Below, one piece after another: positions 32,046-42,457 of a DNA stretch of 57,742 bases. Position numbers and translations under genes: made by a program. Origin of the DNA: Symbiodinium natans. Taxonomy: Eukaryota; Sar; Dinophyceae; Suessiales; Symbiodiniaceae. The first letter of the stretch is position 1. The number at the start of each line of letters is the position of its first letter. The stretch is from the NCBI GenBank assembly GCA_905221605.1, contig CAJNDS010000861.1, positions 1-57,742 of the forward strand, written 5' to 3'. Below the pieces are notes generated by a model. It had not been told where the DNA came from. It searched no databases and saw only the letters and a program-made list of their open reading frames with translations.

Positions 32046-32798
32046 TCTCTAGGTCCAACAGTCCAAGCGTTTTACTAAGCCTTTCGAAAAAAGTTGGCGT
32101 CCTGCGAATGCAGGGTTTTTGGGAGACCTTCTAAGTAGATTTGGTGGTTTTTGCCCGGTGCCGCTGGAACGAAGCAAAGACGATTTGTCCGGCAACAACA
32201 AAAGCGTTCCCACTCAAAGCCAGAGCTTTTTAATTTGGGGTTTAGGGTTTAGGGTAACTAAGGGAAACCCACCACAGGGCATCGGCAAGGGACATCGATT
32301 ACAGCTCACATGTGATCACGTGTGAAGTCAGGTCGCAGAGCCGTTTTGCAAGATATTGTTTAATTGCTTGGCGTCTGCGACTTGGTGCCAAGCACAGTGG
32401 ATCTGCTTGTGAGCGTTCCCATGCTGTGATTGGCTGTTGCCTTGCGCAGAATACATGTGTCAGAGCCAAATGAACCTTTGCTGAGCATTGTCCAAAAGTT
32501 TCATGTTACGAAGTAGACCTGAGCTACCCGAACCTTCCTGTGCTACTAGTACGAGGCACGAGATACGGATATCCTACAATCGAAACCGGTTCATTTGGTG
32601 GGCTAGACCCCGAGAGACAATCCGCTCGCCGAAGAGGCACGTGGACGTTTAACAGGAGAAAAGAAGCAAGCTGTCTTGGTCTAGGATTTAGAGATCGAAA
32701 AAGGGCTAGCTCTTTTCATCTGAGCATTTGGAGTTTGGCAGGAACACAGAACTAGTGCAAGTTCACATGTGCGGCCAGCCATCTCGAGTTGCTGTCAT

Positions 32799-32932
32799 TC
32801 CTAGGTGGGATAAGGGGTCGCCCTGAAAAGGGAACCCTTCTGAACCCTCTTCTGGCGCTCTTAAACAGGGACCTTATTCAGAGGGTCTATATCCTCAAGG
32901 GCCCCCCTCGTCTTTTCCCCTCGTCATAAAGC
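32799..32932 (+). mobile_element. Foldback element family B, copy 3
   Basis: Starts TTCCTAGGTGGGATAAGGGG, has internal CCTCTTCTGGCGCTCTTAAA and ends CAAGGGCCCCCCTCGTC, a more decayed copy. Confidence 0.7.
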
Positions 32933-33065
32933 CCCAACCCTAAACCCTAAACCCTAAATCCCCAACCCCCTCTCCAATGCGATCCTGCAGTGTGGCTGGT
33001 CAGCTTGGCAGGTAACAAAACCCTCAGCTCTAAACCCTATCAACCAACCCCATTAAACCGACAAA

Positions 33066-33325
33066 CGTTATGAACCCCCCTAAACCCTAAACTTTAAACC
33101 CTAAACCCTAAACCCTAAACCCTAAACCCTAAACCCTAAACCCTAAACCCTAAACCCTAAACCCTAAACCCTAAACTCTAACCCCTAAACCCTAAACCCT
33201 AAACCCTAAACCCTAAACCCTAAACCCTAAACCCTAAACCCTAAACCCTAAACCCTAAACCCTAAACCCTAAACCCTAAACCCTAACCCTAAACCCTAAC
33301 CCTAAACCCTAAACCCCAAACCCTA
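33066..33325 (-). repeat. Longest (CCCTAAA)n array
   Basis: About 35 units, nearly all perfect, ending just before a coding-like segment at 33330. Confidence 0.96.
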
Positions 33326-33326
33326 C

Positions 33327-33415
33327 GATGTCCCAAGCAACATCGGAGCTCGGAGGAGCTGTTGTACATGGGAGCGGAGCGTTTCCTAGCCACGGGCCCA
33401 GGGGAGAACGGCGCT
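33327..33415 (+). CDS. Exon-like segment between telomeric arrays
   Basis: Two frames are open: MSQATSELGGAVVHGSGAF starting at ATG 33327, and ELLYMGAERFLATGPGEN after GGAG|G. It ends CTTGAG|GTGGGTAAGG, a good GT donor. C-rich array before, TTTAGGG units after (33440-33480). Family not recognised. Confidence 0.4.
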
Positions 33416-33691
33416 TGAGGTGGGTAAGGGGTTTCGGGCTTAGGGTTTAGAGTTTAGGGTTTAGGGTTTGGGGTTTAAGGTTTAAGGCCCGCAGAGTTTA
33501 AGGGAACCCTGCACCCCAAATCCTAAAGCACTGCCGGTGTTGAGAGGTGCACAAAGGTCCGAGGTTTCAAGGTTCGAGGTTTCACAGGGGTGTGCGAGTT
33601 TGCCGTCAACAGCTTCGGATTTTCGTGCAACAGTCCAGGAAAAGAGTCCCAGATGCAAACCCTAAACCCTAAGCCCTAAACCCTAAGCCCT

Positions 33692-33775
33692 GGTTTTGGT
33701 TCAAGGTTCCCTTATGACCCCAAAAAAGGTGCCCTTATGTTTTTTTTGATATGTGGTTACTGGGCTACCAAGACA
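33692..33775. repeat. Short interspersed repeat (family F), copy 1
   Basis: GGTTCCCTTATGACCCCAAA, AAAGGTGCCCTTATG and GTGGTTACTGGGCTACCAAG recur with divergence at 44866-44942. Confidence 0.65.
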
Positions 33776-34072
33776 CCCTAAACAACTTTTCGCTCGTGAG
33801 AGTTCAAGGCTAGTGACTAGTGCTGTTCAGGATGTGGCAAGCTGTGGCAGCTAGAAACCGTACCTTGAGGACCAAACGAACAAGAATCCTGGGATTGTAT
33901 ACCCTTCGGTACTAGAATCGGTGTCTTGAGGTGTAGAACCCAAAACCCTGTAAACCCCAACCTACAGCCCCCCAGGTACCTTAGTTCTACTATTTGCTTC
34001 AGAACCTCCAACAAACACAGAGTAATAATCGCCATAATTTTCCTTATACAGATTTTTTTCTTTTTTTTGAAG

Positions 34073-34179
34073 GTTTCTTAAGCAATTCGGAGTTTGCTGA
34101 GGAGATCCACTCGCGAGTGAGGGCGCCCATCCTGGCGAAACACATTGCCCGGATCATGTGGGCTGCGATCTCAGACAAA
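34073..34179 (+). CDS. Coding exon, unknown protein
   Basis: A T-rich tract leads to TTTGAAG|G; donor is AAA|GTGTGG. The 107-base exon reads NSEFAEEIHSRVRAPILA then KHIARIMWAAISDK, helical in character. It is probably part of a gene with the segments at 34451-34538 and 34642-34700. No family recognised. Confidence 0.6.
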
Positions 34180-34450
34180 GTGTGGTACCCAAAGCCCCTA
34201 AAACCCCTAAACCCTGAGCCCTAAACCCTAACCCCTAAGCCCCTAAAACCCCTAAACCTCCCAAGATTTGCAAAACGATGACACTTTTATGGGTTTCGGG
34301 CTAGTCGTTTACACACTTTGGGGGTCCAGGTAAGCCCTAATTCCTAAACCCCGAAACTCTGAACCTAAACGCTGAAACTCAACAGCCTGGGGGTGGTTCA
34401 TGAGGAATAAACCGTTTATGGGGCCTCAATCCTAAACCCTAAACAAAAAA

Positions 34451-34700
34451 GTGGAATGTGCTGCGCACGTGCCCAAGAACACAGAGTTGTCGCAGCAGAC
34501 ATTCATGTTCTTACCGGATCTCATGGCTGCTTTCGATGGTTCAGGGTTTAGGGCTTAGGGTTTGATTTTTTGTGTTTAGGTGGTTGCTCAAGAGAGTTTT
34601 GGAAGTAGGTGGGGAGCGCTTTGTTGCAGCCACTGCAAAAGGTGAACGGCATAACCCGATCAGCGGCAAAGAGCATGGACTAAGTGGCAAAATGGCGTGC
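34451..34700 (+). CDS. Two linked exons, unknown protein
   Basis: Exon to 34538 reads VECAAHVPKNTELSQQTF then MFLPDLMAAFD and ends GATG|GTTCAGGG, where TTTAGGG units start. The next exon follows CAAAAG|G at 34642 and reads ERHNPISGKEHGLSGKMA. Phase 1 to phase 1 gives a Gly at the join. The left border of the first exon does not fit the 34179 donor in phase, so one small exon may be missing. Confidence 0.55.
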
Positions 34701-34969
34701 TCAGCATGTGCCCTGGTTGTTCGGCGCAATCCTGTTCCAGACTCATGATCACTTCACCATGGGTGGGTTGACGCTTGTAATGGGGTTTACAGAGGACTCA
34801 GTAGGGTTTGGCAAAAAGGTTTCTCAATCTGGGCACGCTGGTGCGAAAAGCACCCAGGCGCGCGCCCCGAATCGTGCAACCCTAAACCTTAAACCCTAAA
34901 CCCGACTCTTTAAGACACATCCAACAAGAACCCTGAACCCTCAAACCCCTTCGTCCCGGGTATAGCCCA

Positions 34970-35125
34970 TATTATGATAATGCCTAGTCGTGCCCTTATT
35001 CGAGCCTTAGTATGGGCCCTTAAAGGGGACCCCTCATATTCCCCTTATATACCCTATACAACCCGAGGGCCCATACCTCAGAACCCTTTAAGGGAGGAGG
35101 TAAGGGACCACCATATTCAGGCCCC
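34970..35125. repeat. Foldback repeat (family E), copy 2
   Basis: Shares TTAGTATGGGCCC, GGGGACCCCTCATA and GAGGGCCCATACCTCAG with the block at 4553-4690. GCCTTAGTATGGGCCC and GGGCCCATAC are inverted inside it. Confidence 0.55.
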
Positions 35126-36000
35126 ATGCAACTACCCTTACCTGCCAAGGCTTTCGCAAAGTTCGAGTTTCGGCACGTCCGGTCGGTGGCTGAGTGTCGC
35201 TCACTGAAGGCTTCTCGAGTTGTCCTTTGGAGCATCACTTGTTTTTGGGGTAGACCCATATGGTACATTTTCATGGGCAAATCCCCACAGAGAGCGAGAG
35301 AGGAAACATTAACACAGGATGCAGAAATAAGTTGATAAACAGGCATTGGACATCAAGCAGAGCCACAAAGCAACGAGACTGAGGTTGCGGGCTTGTTGCG
35401 GGCGAACATACCCCGTAGCCCAAAAGGGTTTAGGGTTTAGAGTTCTGGGTTTGAGGCATCATTCGAGAGGTTTGGAAAATATATGTGTTAGCGTGTAGTA
35501 TGCATGCTGTGTATATGAGTTCTTTTTAATGTGTCTATATTCGTTCTTTCGTGGATCTACAAATAGATAGAACCAAAATGATGTAAGATCGAATTGCAAA
35601 GCAAAACACTTACATAACATAACACGGCAACTCATCACAATCACTAGTGTAATGTAATGTGTACCTGTCTTTACTTTCATGATTGAATCCATTCCCCATC
35701 TTCCCGTGCGTCGTGCTGCACGGGCTTCTTCTGAACATGTACTGTTTGCAGCTGCTACCGAGGCTTTGTGGCTAAGGGCGCTGGCTGCTGATGCCTTCTA
35801 GTTTCGGAAGATTAAGAGCCCGTTTCGAACAGTACGCAGACAACAAAAACATGCGACTCCCTCCCCCCCCCCCCCCCCCCCATGTCAGTTATCATGTCTT
35901 CTTATCCGTCGGTGCAAACTTTCGTATAGATTCCAAGCCTCCCTGCAAACTTAGAGCCTTCAACCCCCTCAATGTTGCAGTGAACCCTAAACCCTAAACC
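35126..36000. other. No convincing gene
   Basis: Unique DNA with overlapping ORFs on both strands, an 18-base C run (35864-35881) and a short CCCTAAA pair at 35985. Confidence 0.4.
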
Positions 36001-36033
36001 CTGAGCCCGAGTATTTTACTCATCGCGCCCAAG

Positions 36034-36214
36034 GCTGGGTAAGGCACTTATCGAGCGTCTGGCCCCGGAGAAGCACGTCATTAGGCGCAGCTGCTGGTGC
36101 AGCGCGGAAGGGTTCAAGGGAGTGCCTTGCAACCCTTTTTTCTCCACTCGTGATATCATGGTGTCTCCGGTCTTGCTGCACAGAGAGGGTAGGATTTCGC
36201 GCCTCAGGGGTTGA
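36034..36214 (+). CDS. Exon-like segment, unknown protein
   Basis: After GCCCAAG|G the frame is open to TGA at 36212 and reads LGKALIERLAPEKHVIRRSC then WCSAEGFKGVPCNPF. The true end may be earlier at a GC donor. CCCTAAA units precede and TTTAGGG units follow (36296-36335). Confidence 0.48.
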
Positions 36215-37159
36215 GTCGGTTTAGGTACCTGTAGACCCCCAAGACAAACTTGGACCCCAAAGGATGTACCCCTGAGAACATGGTCCTCATATTCCCTTAG
36301 GGTTTAGGGTTTAGGGTTTAGGGTTTAGGGTTAGGGTATCTTTTCAAAAGGGTCCCCAAACCCAAGGGTACAACCTTAGGGGTCCACGCTAGAGTTTCAT
36401 GCAGGGTTGCACAAGCAATGCGCCTTGGCGTGCTGTGGGTTGAAACTCAAGCCTGAACCCTGACCCCGACTGAACACAGGCCGTCAGGACATCAATGATG
36501 CGAGTCAGAACAGCCGACATTCCAACAACGACGCTTCTGGACCCCGAAGCCCCCAAACCCTAAATCCTCAATCCTAAGTTTGGAACAATGGGTTTAGATG
36601 CGCCCTTAGCATAGTCCGAATAGGGATCCGAAGTAGGAACCTTTTTATTATGCATGGTGTACATAAGGGTTATATAGCAATGGACCCACATGAAGGGCCC
36701 GCCCATACTTGGAACGCTAGTGACCCTAATTCCAGCCGGTCAGGTTTCTAACGCCAGATCAGCTCCACGCGCCGACCTCAGCGGTGGCAAATTCCCTTTT
36801 GAGTTTGACGCGAGGTCGAAGGACTGGACCCTACCCCCTGTAGTCCCCTTTAAGACATTACATCAGGGTGTATCATATGTGGGTACTGTACCTAATTCTC
36901 AAGGCCCCTAGACAGAACCACCAAAAGAGACTCTAGTGCAGAATGCACAGCCCAGATAGCAGATGGACCCAATGCAGCGAGGCCTTGTGTTGAGACTCTT
37001 AAACCCTAGACCCGGAGCCCTAAACCCTAAACCCTACTTAGCATGGCCCCTGCACAAGGATGACCTGCTCAAATCGAGAAGTGTACCCCCAGGCATGTCG
37101 GAAAATCCCGAAGTGCTCGAAATGGCCGACTGCCGCTAAGTATGCACGAGGCTGAGGGC

Positions 37160-37206
37160 GTACCCGATTTGGTGTTAAGGGTCAACCCAACACGCCTGCT
37201 GCAAGT
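37160..37206 (+). CDS. Exon-like segment with GTAAGG donor
   Basis: GGCTGAG|G to CAA|GTAAGG; reads GVPDLVLRVNPTRLLQ. A second frame is also open. Degenerate TTTAGGG follows the donor. Confidence 0.45.
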
Positions 37207-37379
37207 AAGGGTTTATGGTTTCGGGTTTGGGGTTGGGGTGACGGGGGTCCGGATGCAAAAAAGGGTTTAGGGTTTAGGGCAATCCTATGGCAGACCCTAC
37301 CGAAGGTAGGGCACCGCTTAACCCATGTCTCTTGCCTACAGCCCTGCGGAGTCGTGAGTTACGAGGGTAGCAAAGAGCA

Positions 37380-37640
37380 CCCTGAACCTAAACCTCAACC
37401 GCCCCAAACCCTTAAAAGCCCTAAACCCGAAACCCCACACCCTCAAAAGCCCAAAACCCTGTAAACCTTAAACCCCGAACCCTTAAAAACCCCTAAACCC
37501 TAAACCCCAAACCCGAAACCCCAAACCCTGAAAAGCCCTAAACCCTACACCCCTAAACCCCAAACCCCAAACCCTGAAAAGCCCTAAACCCTAAACCCCA
37601 AACCCCAAACCCCAAACCCTGAAAAGCCCCAAAGCCCAAT
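37380..37640 (-). repeat. Degenerate CCCTAAA with higher-order unit
   Basis: CCCTGAAAAGCCCTAAACCC followed by CCCCAAA runs recurs about every 60 bases. It ends 20 bases before the exon at 37662. Confidence 0.85.
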
Positions 37641-37661
37641 CGAGAGCGCTGCAGCAGTGAG

Positions 37662-37713
37662 GCCATGCTCTGGTCCATCAACCGACTCATTGTCGGCTAC
37701 CAGGGCAGGCCAG
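37662..37713 (+). CDS. Exon with telomeric donor, unknown protein
   Basis: CAGTGAG|G to GCCAG|GTAGGGTTTAGGG. Reads AMLWSINRLIVGYQGRP. A C-rich array precedes it and a 145-base TTTAGGG array begins at the donor itself. Confidence 0.58.
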
Positions 37714-37858
37714 GTAGGGTTTAGGGTTTAGGGTTTAGGGTTTAGGGTTTAGGGTTTAGGGTTTAGGGTTTAGGGTTTAGGGTTTAGGGTTTAGGGTTTA
37801 GGGTTTAGGGTTTAGGGTTTAGGGTCTAGGGTTTAGGGTTTAGGGTGTAGGGTTTAGG
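37714..37858 (+). repeat. (TTTAGGG)n array starting at a splice donor
   Basis: GTAGGG followed by about twenty TTTAGGG units with two late variants. Confidence 0.95.
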
Positions 37859-38177
37859 GCTTGCCTAGACAGAAAGTTTGTCAAAGTTGTTTTAAGCTAA
37901 CTTCAGGACTCTGGGTTCAAAATAAGGGTTTAGGGCTTAGGGTTTAGAGGTGCATACGTATTAGGCTTCATAGGGTTTGTTGGTCTGATAGGGCTTATAG
38001 GGTCTGTAGAGGTTATAGGTTGTTTGTTGAGCTTCTGTAGCTCACAGGGTTTCTCGTGTTTGTAGGGTTTATAGGGTTCAGGGCAAGGTTTATCGAATGA
38101 GTTCGCCCATGTGGCCCTCAGGTTGCCCCATCAACCCTCAACAAAGTCTGACTTCAGGGATAGTTTAGGGCGTTTAA

Positions 38178-38280
38178 TGTTTGGAGTACACCCTTATACT
38201 AACAGCCCCTAAAAGGGATTATATTGGAGGGTACTATAATCCCTATTCAGGACTGTTAAGTAGAATGGGGAACATCCCAA
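38178..38280. mobile_element. Foldback element family A, copy 1
   Basis: Right end GGGGAACATCCCAA (38267-38280), decayed left end near 38180, internal ATTATATTGG and GGTACTATAATCCCTATT. Copies at 38975-39105 and 46396-46699. Confidence 0.65.
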
Positions 38281-38540
38281 GTTTGATGTTTGGGGTAAAC
38301 TTCACCCTAAACCTTGTTGACGTCTTTTGTGTTCGCTCCGCCCTCTGAAGTGCACGTGGTGTTGCTGCTGAGATGAGTTCAAACAGCTGAGATTCAGGGT
38401 TCAGTGTTTAGGGACGTCTTGGGTGCAAAGGGCAGCATGGAAAGCAAGTCGGTATGAGGACCCCCCAGGGTTCTCTGCATGTTCTGTTGGAGAATTGGGG
38501 TGGCTGCCCTTTCTCGGATGCAGTGGCACGCTCCGCGCAG

Positions 38541-38591
38541 GGCCGCAAAGCAGAACCTCGAGGCGAAGGTCAAGGCCTTCATCCGGATGAG
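38541..38591 (+). CDS. Exon-like segment, unknown protein
   Basis: GCGCAG|G to GATGAG|GTGCTG; reads AAKQNLEAKVKAFIRM, basic and helical. Family not recognised. Confidence 0.48.
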
Positions 38592-38974
38592 GTGCTGAAT
38601 CGGGGACTTCTATTTGGGTTCATATATATATATATACATATGTATACGTATTTGTATTTAGATTTTCTTTTTTTATATGTATTGTTTTTGTCTGTGTGTG
38701 TGTGTGTAAATTCAATACATAGACACAGGCCCTCATCATGATGAGGTGCCGCTTTGGGGGCGACTCTTGGTGCTTCGTAGCTGGGTAGGTAACCTTTAGC
38801 CAGATGGCTAAGAACGAGTGGCAAAAACAAACTACACCCTAAAGCCCTCCTAAAACACCAATCTAAGAACAACCCAAGACACCCTCAAACCCGTACCCCC
38901 TTAACCTATAAAGGGAGAATGTAGGAATTAATTTACCATAACCCTTAAATTTCTTTTTGGGGGGCATGCCTTGG

Positions 38975-39105
38975 TTGGGATGTTCGAACATCCCCCTTAT
39001 TCCAATCGTCCTTAATAAGGATTATAATAGGGGGTTACTATAACGTAAACCCTAAACCCTAAACCCTTGCAAATTAAGGACTGTTAGCGTAAGGGAACAT
39101 CCCAA
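38975..39105. mobile_element. Foldback element family A, copy 2, with telomeric insert
   Basis: TTGGGATGTTCG at the left and GGAACATCCCAA at the right are inverted. Between ACTATAACG and TTGCAAATTAAGGACTG lies a short CCCTAAA array absent from copy 1. Confidence 0.75.
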
Positions 39106-39380
39106 GGTATGGACTTATGTGGCTTTGTTCGGTTTGCAGTGGGGTTTGCAACGGGTCTCATGTTTAGGGTTTAGAGGGCTTTTTGCAGGGCTCATGGGGG
39201 TTAAGGTTGATAGGCTTTGTAGGGTTGGATTTGTTTGGTTTTCTTGGGGTTGTAGAGTTTGCAGAGCTTATTGGCTTTTCGGCTCTGGGGTTGGGTGTAT
39301 AGCTACAAACTGTTACAGAGAGTTTGTACGGTTTGTTGGGCTTGTGCGGTTTCAAATAAGAGTCCGTGCTTCAGTGCAAG

Positions 39381-39545
39381 GGGGAAGCTGTCCAGCAAGG
39401 ACCAACAAGTAGCTTTGAGGATTGGAACTTCCATCTTGAGGATCTTGGTTGAGAACCTCAAGAGGTCAGCTGCACACTTTTGTACGAGGCACTTTGATTC
39501 GCATGGTTCACCTTTGTTGGTTTCAAACCGACAAAAAAAAACAGG
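39381..39545 (+). CDS. Coding exon, unknown protein
   Basis: GTGCAAG|G opens a frame reading GKLSSKDQQVALRIGTSILR then ILVENLKRSAAHFCTRHF. A possible donor is AAGAG|GTCAGC near 39465; otherwise the frame runs to about 39571. Family not recognised. Confidence 0.5.
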
Positions 39546-40149
39546 TGTCAGACGACCTGGCCTAGAGCGCTAAGCTCCAAATCCTAGACCCCAATAATTA
39601 TACTTTCCACACACGAAGCCCTCGTACGAGGGTTGATCTGCAACCTACGGCGTCACCACCTCTCCGGAGGATATGGGCACTTCCCAAAATAGCGGCTACC
39701 CCTTACTGTACTGTGCCCCCCCAAAATATTTTTATGCCTCTGAAACAACCTCATATTGTTTCACCCCTGCTGCCAGGTACAAACACGGCCTCTCGGCTGT
39801 TTAGCCTTGACTTCCGGAATAAGGGGCTCTCAAATATTGGTGCAATAGGGATCATCTGTTTGTCATGGCGCGGTAACATCTTACACTTTTAGGGGTACTT
39901 AAGCTCAATAAGGAATAGATGTTAAAATTTTGGATTTTTAATACTATCCCAACCGTGAACTAGATATAGCGTTCACCCCTTAATTCTACATTAAGAAGCA
40001 GTAAGATTCTTCACCTGTCGCTACTTCATGTGCGAGTCTTGCCCCAAGGTCTGCGCCCCAAAGCCCCGCACCCTACGCCTTCAGGGTTTAGGACTTAGGG
40101 TTTAGGGCGAAGCATATGTCCCTGCTTGCCTCGGTCCCTTTTCGAAGAG

Positions 40150-40209
40150 GGAAGGATCGTTGCGGTGGGATTTCAGATCTGGAAAGGGCTGCGGAGGACG
40201 AGTTCTCGG
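40150..40209 (+). CDS. Exon-like segment, unknown protein
   Basis: GAAGAG|G to TCGG|GCGAGT; reads KDRCGGISDLERAAEDEFS. An alternative frame is also open. TTTAGGG units lie on both sides. Confidence 0.42.
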
Positions 40210-40531
40210 GCGAGTGTGTCCTGTCATGCTAGGGCAGAGTGTTGCTTAGAACTCAGGGCCTCGGGGTTTAGGGTTGAGGGTTTAGATAGTGGCATAGTGG
40301 CTTCCGAGAACAATCTCAGCCCCACAGCTTTCCATCAGAAACATGCGAGGAAAGGAGCTGCCAAGCAGCACTCTGCACTCCAACGCGGTCCTTTAACATC
40401 TTCATACTTCAGATGAACCTTCACCATGCCCCAAGCATCCCGAAATCCTAAACCCTAAACCCAAAAACATTAACCCTTAAACCCTAAACCCTAAACCCTA
40501 AACCCTAAACCCTAAACCCTAGACCCTACAG

Positions 40532-40602
40532 GCTGGGCACGTGTGGTTGACCGATATGGCGACGAGCGTGTTCACAAGATAACCACGGGGCGACCTCGGC
40601 CG
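40532..40602 (+). CDS. Exon with telomeric donor, unknown protein
   Basis: CTACAG|G follows a CCCTAAA array (40447-40522). It reads WARVVDRYGDERVHKITTGR and ends CGGCCG|GTTTAGGGC. Phase 0 joins it to 40735-40796 (RPVGLNRNWMSPNVKRLRAV). Confidence 0.58.
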
Positions 40603-40734
40603 GTTTAGGGCTTGTTTAGGGTTCTGGGAATCGCTCCTCCCTCTGAAACGTAGGGTTTAGGGTTTGGGGTTTAGGGTTCAGGGTTTAGGGTTTGGGGTTT
40701 AGGGTTCAGGGTTTAGGGTTTTAGTTGCGGCCTG

Positions 40735-40796
40735 TGGGGCTGAATCGCAACTGGATGTCGCCGAACGTCAAGAGACTCAGAGCCGTTTTGGGACAT
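40735..40796 (+). CDS. Exon-like segment following 40602
   Basis: After TTTTAG the frame continues in phase with the preceding exon and reads RPVGLNRNWMSPNVKRLRAV. A foldback family C element starts at its end. Confidence 0.48.
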
Positions 40797-40896
40797 GGGG
40801 GTTTACGAACTAGGGGACCCCCAATATAGACCCCCAATAGTAGGATTCCCTTATAAGAAGGCCCCAATGAGGCACCCCCTAATTTCGGAAACCCCC
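40797..40896. mobile_element. Foldback element family C, copy 3
   Basis: GGGGGTTTACGAA and TTTCGGAAACCCCC ends are inverted. Internal TAGGATTCCCTTATAA matches, in reverse orientation, the copy at 44495-44587. Confidence 0.75.
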
Positions 40897-41008
40897 ACAT
40901 GGTCTGCACCCTGGACTTTAGCAGATTGTAAGGGCAAATACATCAGATGCATCTTCTAGATGGTAAGAGGAATGCGTCTTAACTGTTTGAGGATGTTGGG
41001 GGCTTTGA

Positions 41009-41117
41009 TCCTAGGTAGGATAGGGGGGACCCTTAAAGGGGAGCCCCTTCTGAACCCTCTTCTGGCTCTCTTAAGAGGGTCTTTATCCCCAAGGGTCCCC
41101 CTAATCCTATCCCCTAT
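41009..41117 (+). mobile_element. Foldback element family B, copy 4
   Basis: TCCTAGGTAGGATAGGGGGG and AAGGGTCCCCCTAATCCTAT ends, with internal CCTCTTCTGGCTCTCTTAAG. Closest to the 18665 copy but with a 15-base deletion. Confidence 0.8.
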
Positions 41118-41388
41118 TTGAGGGCATTATCAGGGGGGCTTGGTGCGTATTGACCTCGGTGAGGAGCCTCAACTCCCCTTGTCCTTGGCCCATCTCTTTG
41201 GCAAGATGGCCAGGAGTTGGCCCTAAACCCTAAACCCTATAAACACTAGAACGGCAGAGAGAGAGAGAGATAAACACTAGAACCCAGCTGAAACCCTGAC
41301 CCTCTTGGCGGGCTCAAGCTCGCCCCCTGATGTTAGGGTGTAGGGTTTCGGGTTTAGGGTTTAGGGTTTAGGGTCCTCAGCTTGCCAG

Positions 41389-41527
41389 GCGAATCGAGCC
41401 GTACATCGAGATTGACGAGAAAGTCCCAGTAGAGCTCAGGCGTGGCAGTGGCTTCAGACTTCCGCCGTATTGCGCCAGACTCCGGCCCGATATCCTTTTT
41501 GAAAGGCGTGTCCGCATCAACCCCTAA
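41389..41527 (+). CDS. Coding exon ending at a telomeric-type stop, unknown protein
   Basis: TTGCCAG|G opens a frame reading RIEPYIEIDEKVPVELRRGS then GFRLPPYCARLRPDIL and stops at TAA 41525-41527, the TAA of the first CCCTAA unit of the following array. It is either a terminal exon or has an internal donor (CGT|GTCCGC). TTTAGGG units lie just before it. Family not recognised. Confidence 0.55.
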
Positions 41528-41713
41528 CCCTAAACCTTAAACCCCAAACCCTAAACCCTAAACCCTAACCCTAAACCCTAAACCCTAAACCCTGAACCCC
41601 AAACCCTAAACCCTAGACCCTAAACCCCCAACCCTACCCACAACCCTCAAGAGCCTTAAGCCCTAAAGCCGTCCTCTGTAGCTTCTGGACTCCCGTGGAC
41701 ATGTGCCGACCAG

Positions 41714-41775
41714 GAACGCTGCGATGTTGGTGGCTGCCACGGACGCTGGAGAGGCGCACCAGGGGTTCGTCGGCA
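41714..41775 (+). CDS. Exon-like segment, unknown protein
   Basis: GACCAG|G, then NAAMLVAATDAGEAHQGFV. The right border is unclear and a direct repeat (41783-41812 and 41866-41899) follows. Confidence 0.42.
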
Positions 41776-42388
41776 GGGAAGGAGGCCTAGGGTTCTTAGT
41801 AGGGAACTAGGGAGCCCTTGTTAAACCCTGAACCCTAAACCCGGAAGGTAGGGAATTAGGGGAAGGAGGCCCAGGGTTCTTAGTAGGGAACTAGGGAGGG
41901 AACCGAATTAGGTTCGCTGATAGGCCCTTGGGACATTGCTTATTTTCCCATATTTGGGTTTGTGGGATCATGTTTTAGGAATTTGTTCAGAAGGTTTTAA
42001 GGGACCATCCAAGGATTGCGGTATACACAGTGCGAAAGCCCTAACTATCCTAAGCCCTGATTAGGAAGTAGTGAAGAAGATGTGGGTGGCAAGTCCTTGT
42101 TGGTTGAGGAAGAAGGGAAAACCTTAAGGGTTTAGGGTTAAGGGTTGAGGGTTGAGGGTTTAGGGCTTCCTTAATTATAAGATAGTATAAGCACCCAAAC
42201 CCACCGTTTGTCACAATGTCCTACACTCATGCAGGGAAGATAATGGCCATATTAGGGTATATTAAGGGAACCCCTTAGGGGTTTAGGTTCAGGGCTTAGA
42301 GCTTGGGTTTAGGGCTTAGGGTTTAGTGTGTAGGGTTTAGGGTTTAGGGTTTAGGGCAGGGTTCCGCGTAAAACCTCCCTCGATGCAG

Positions 42389-42457
42389 GCAGGCCCAGAT
42401 GTGCCCAACGTGCGCCGGAAGATCTCTGGCCGGCCTCGCTGGAGCATCGCAACTTGG
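42389..42457 (+). CDS. Coding exon, unknown protein
   Basis: GATGCAG|G to ACTTGG|GTTTGGGG; reads AGPDVPNVRRKISGRPRWSI. A TTTAGGG array ends about 30 bases before it, and TTTAGGG-like repeats fill the start of the next intron. Confidence 0.55.

Larger units (their letters stand above)
29277..33065. other. Repeat-rich stretch with sparse coding traces
   Basis: Holds foldback family D (29295-29388), telomeric arrays (29517-29615, 29839-29924, 30035-30150, 31924-32045), an about 95 bp tandem duplication (30147-30330), an 18-base G run (30584-30601) and an AG microsatellite (31711-31747). Two coding-like traces exist: 29958-30030 (SPAYWKVRSTGELASKVV) between a C-rich and a G-rich array, and 31097-31133 (LVAIPEAELKSQ), possibly the pyrophosphorylase C-terminus. 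Confidence 0.5.
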
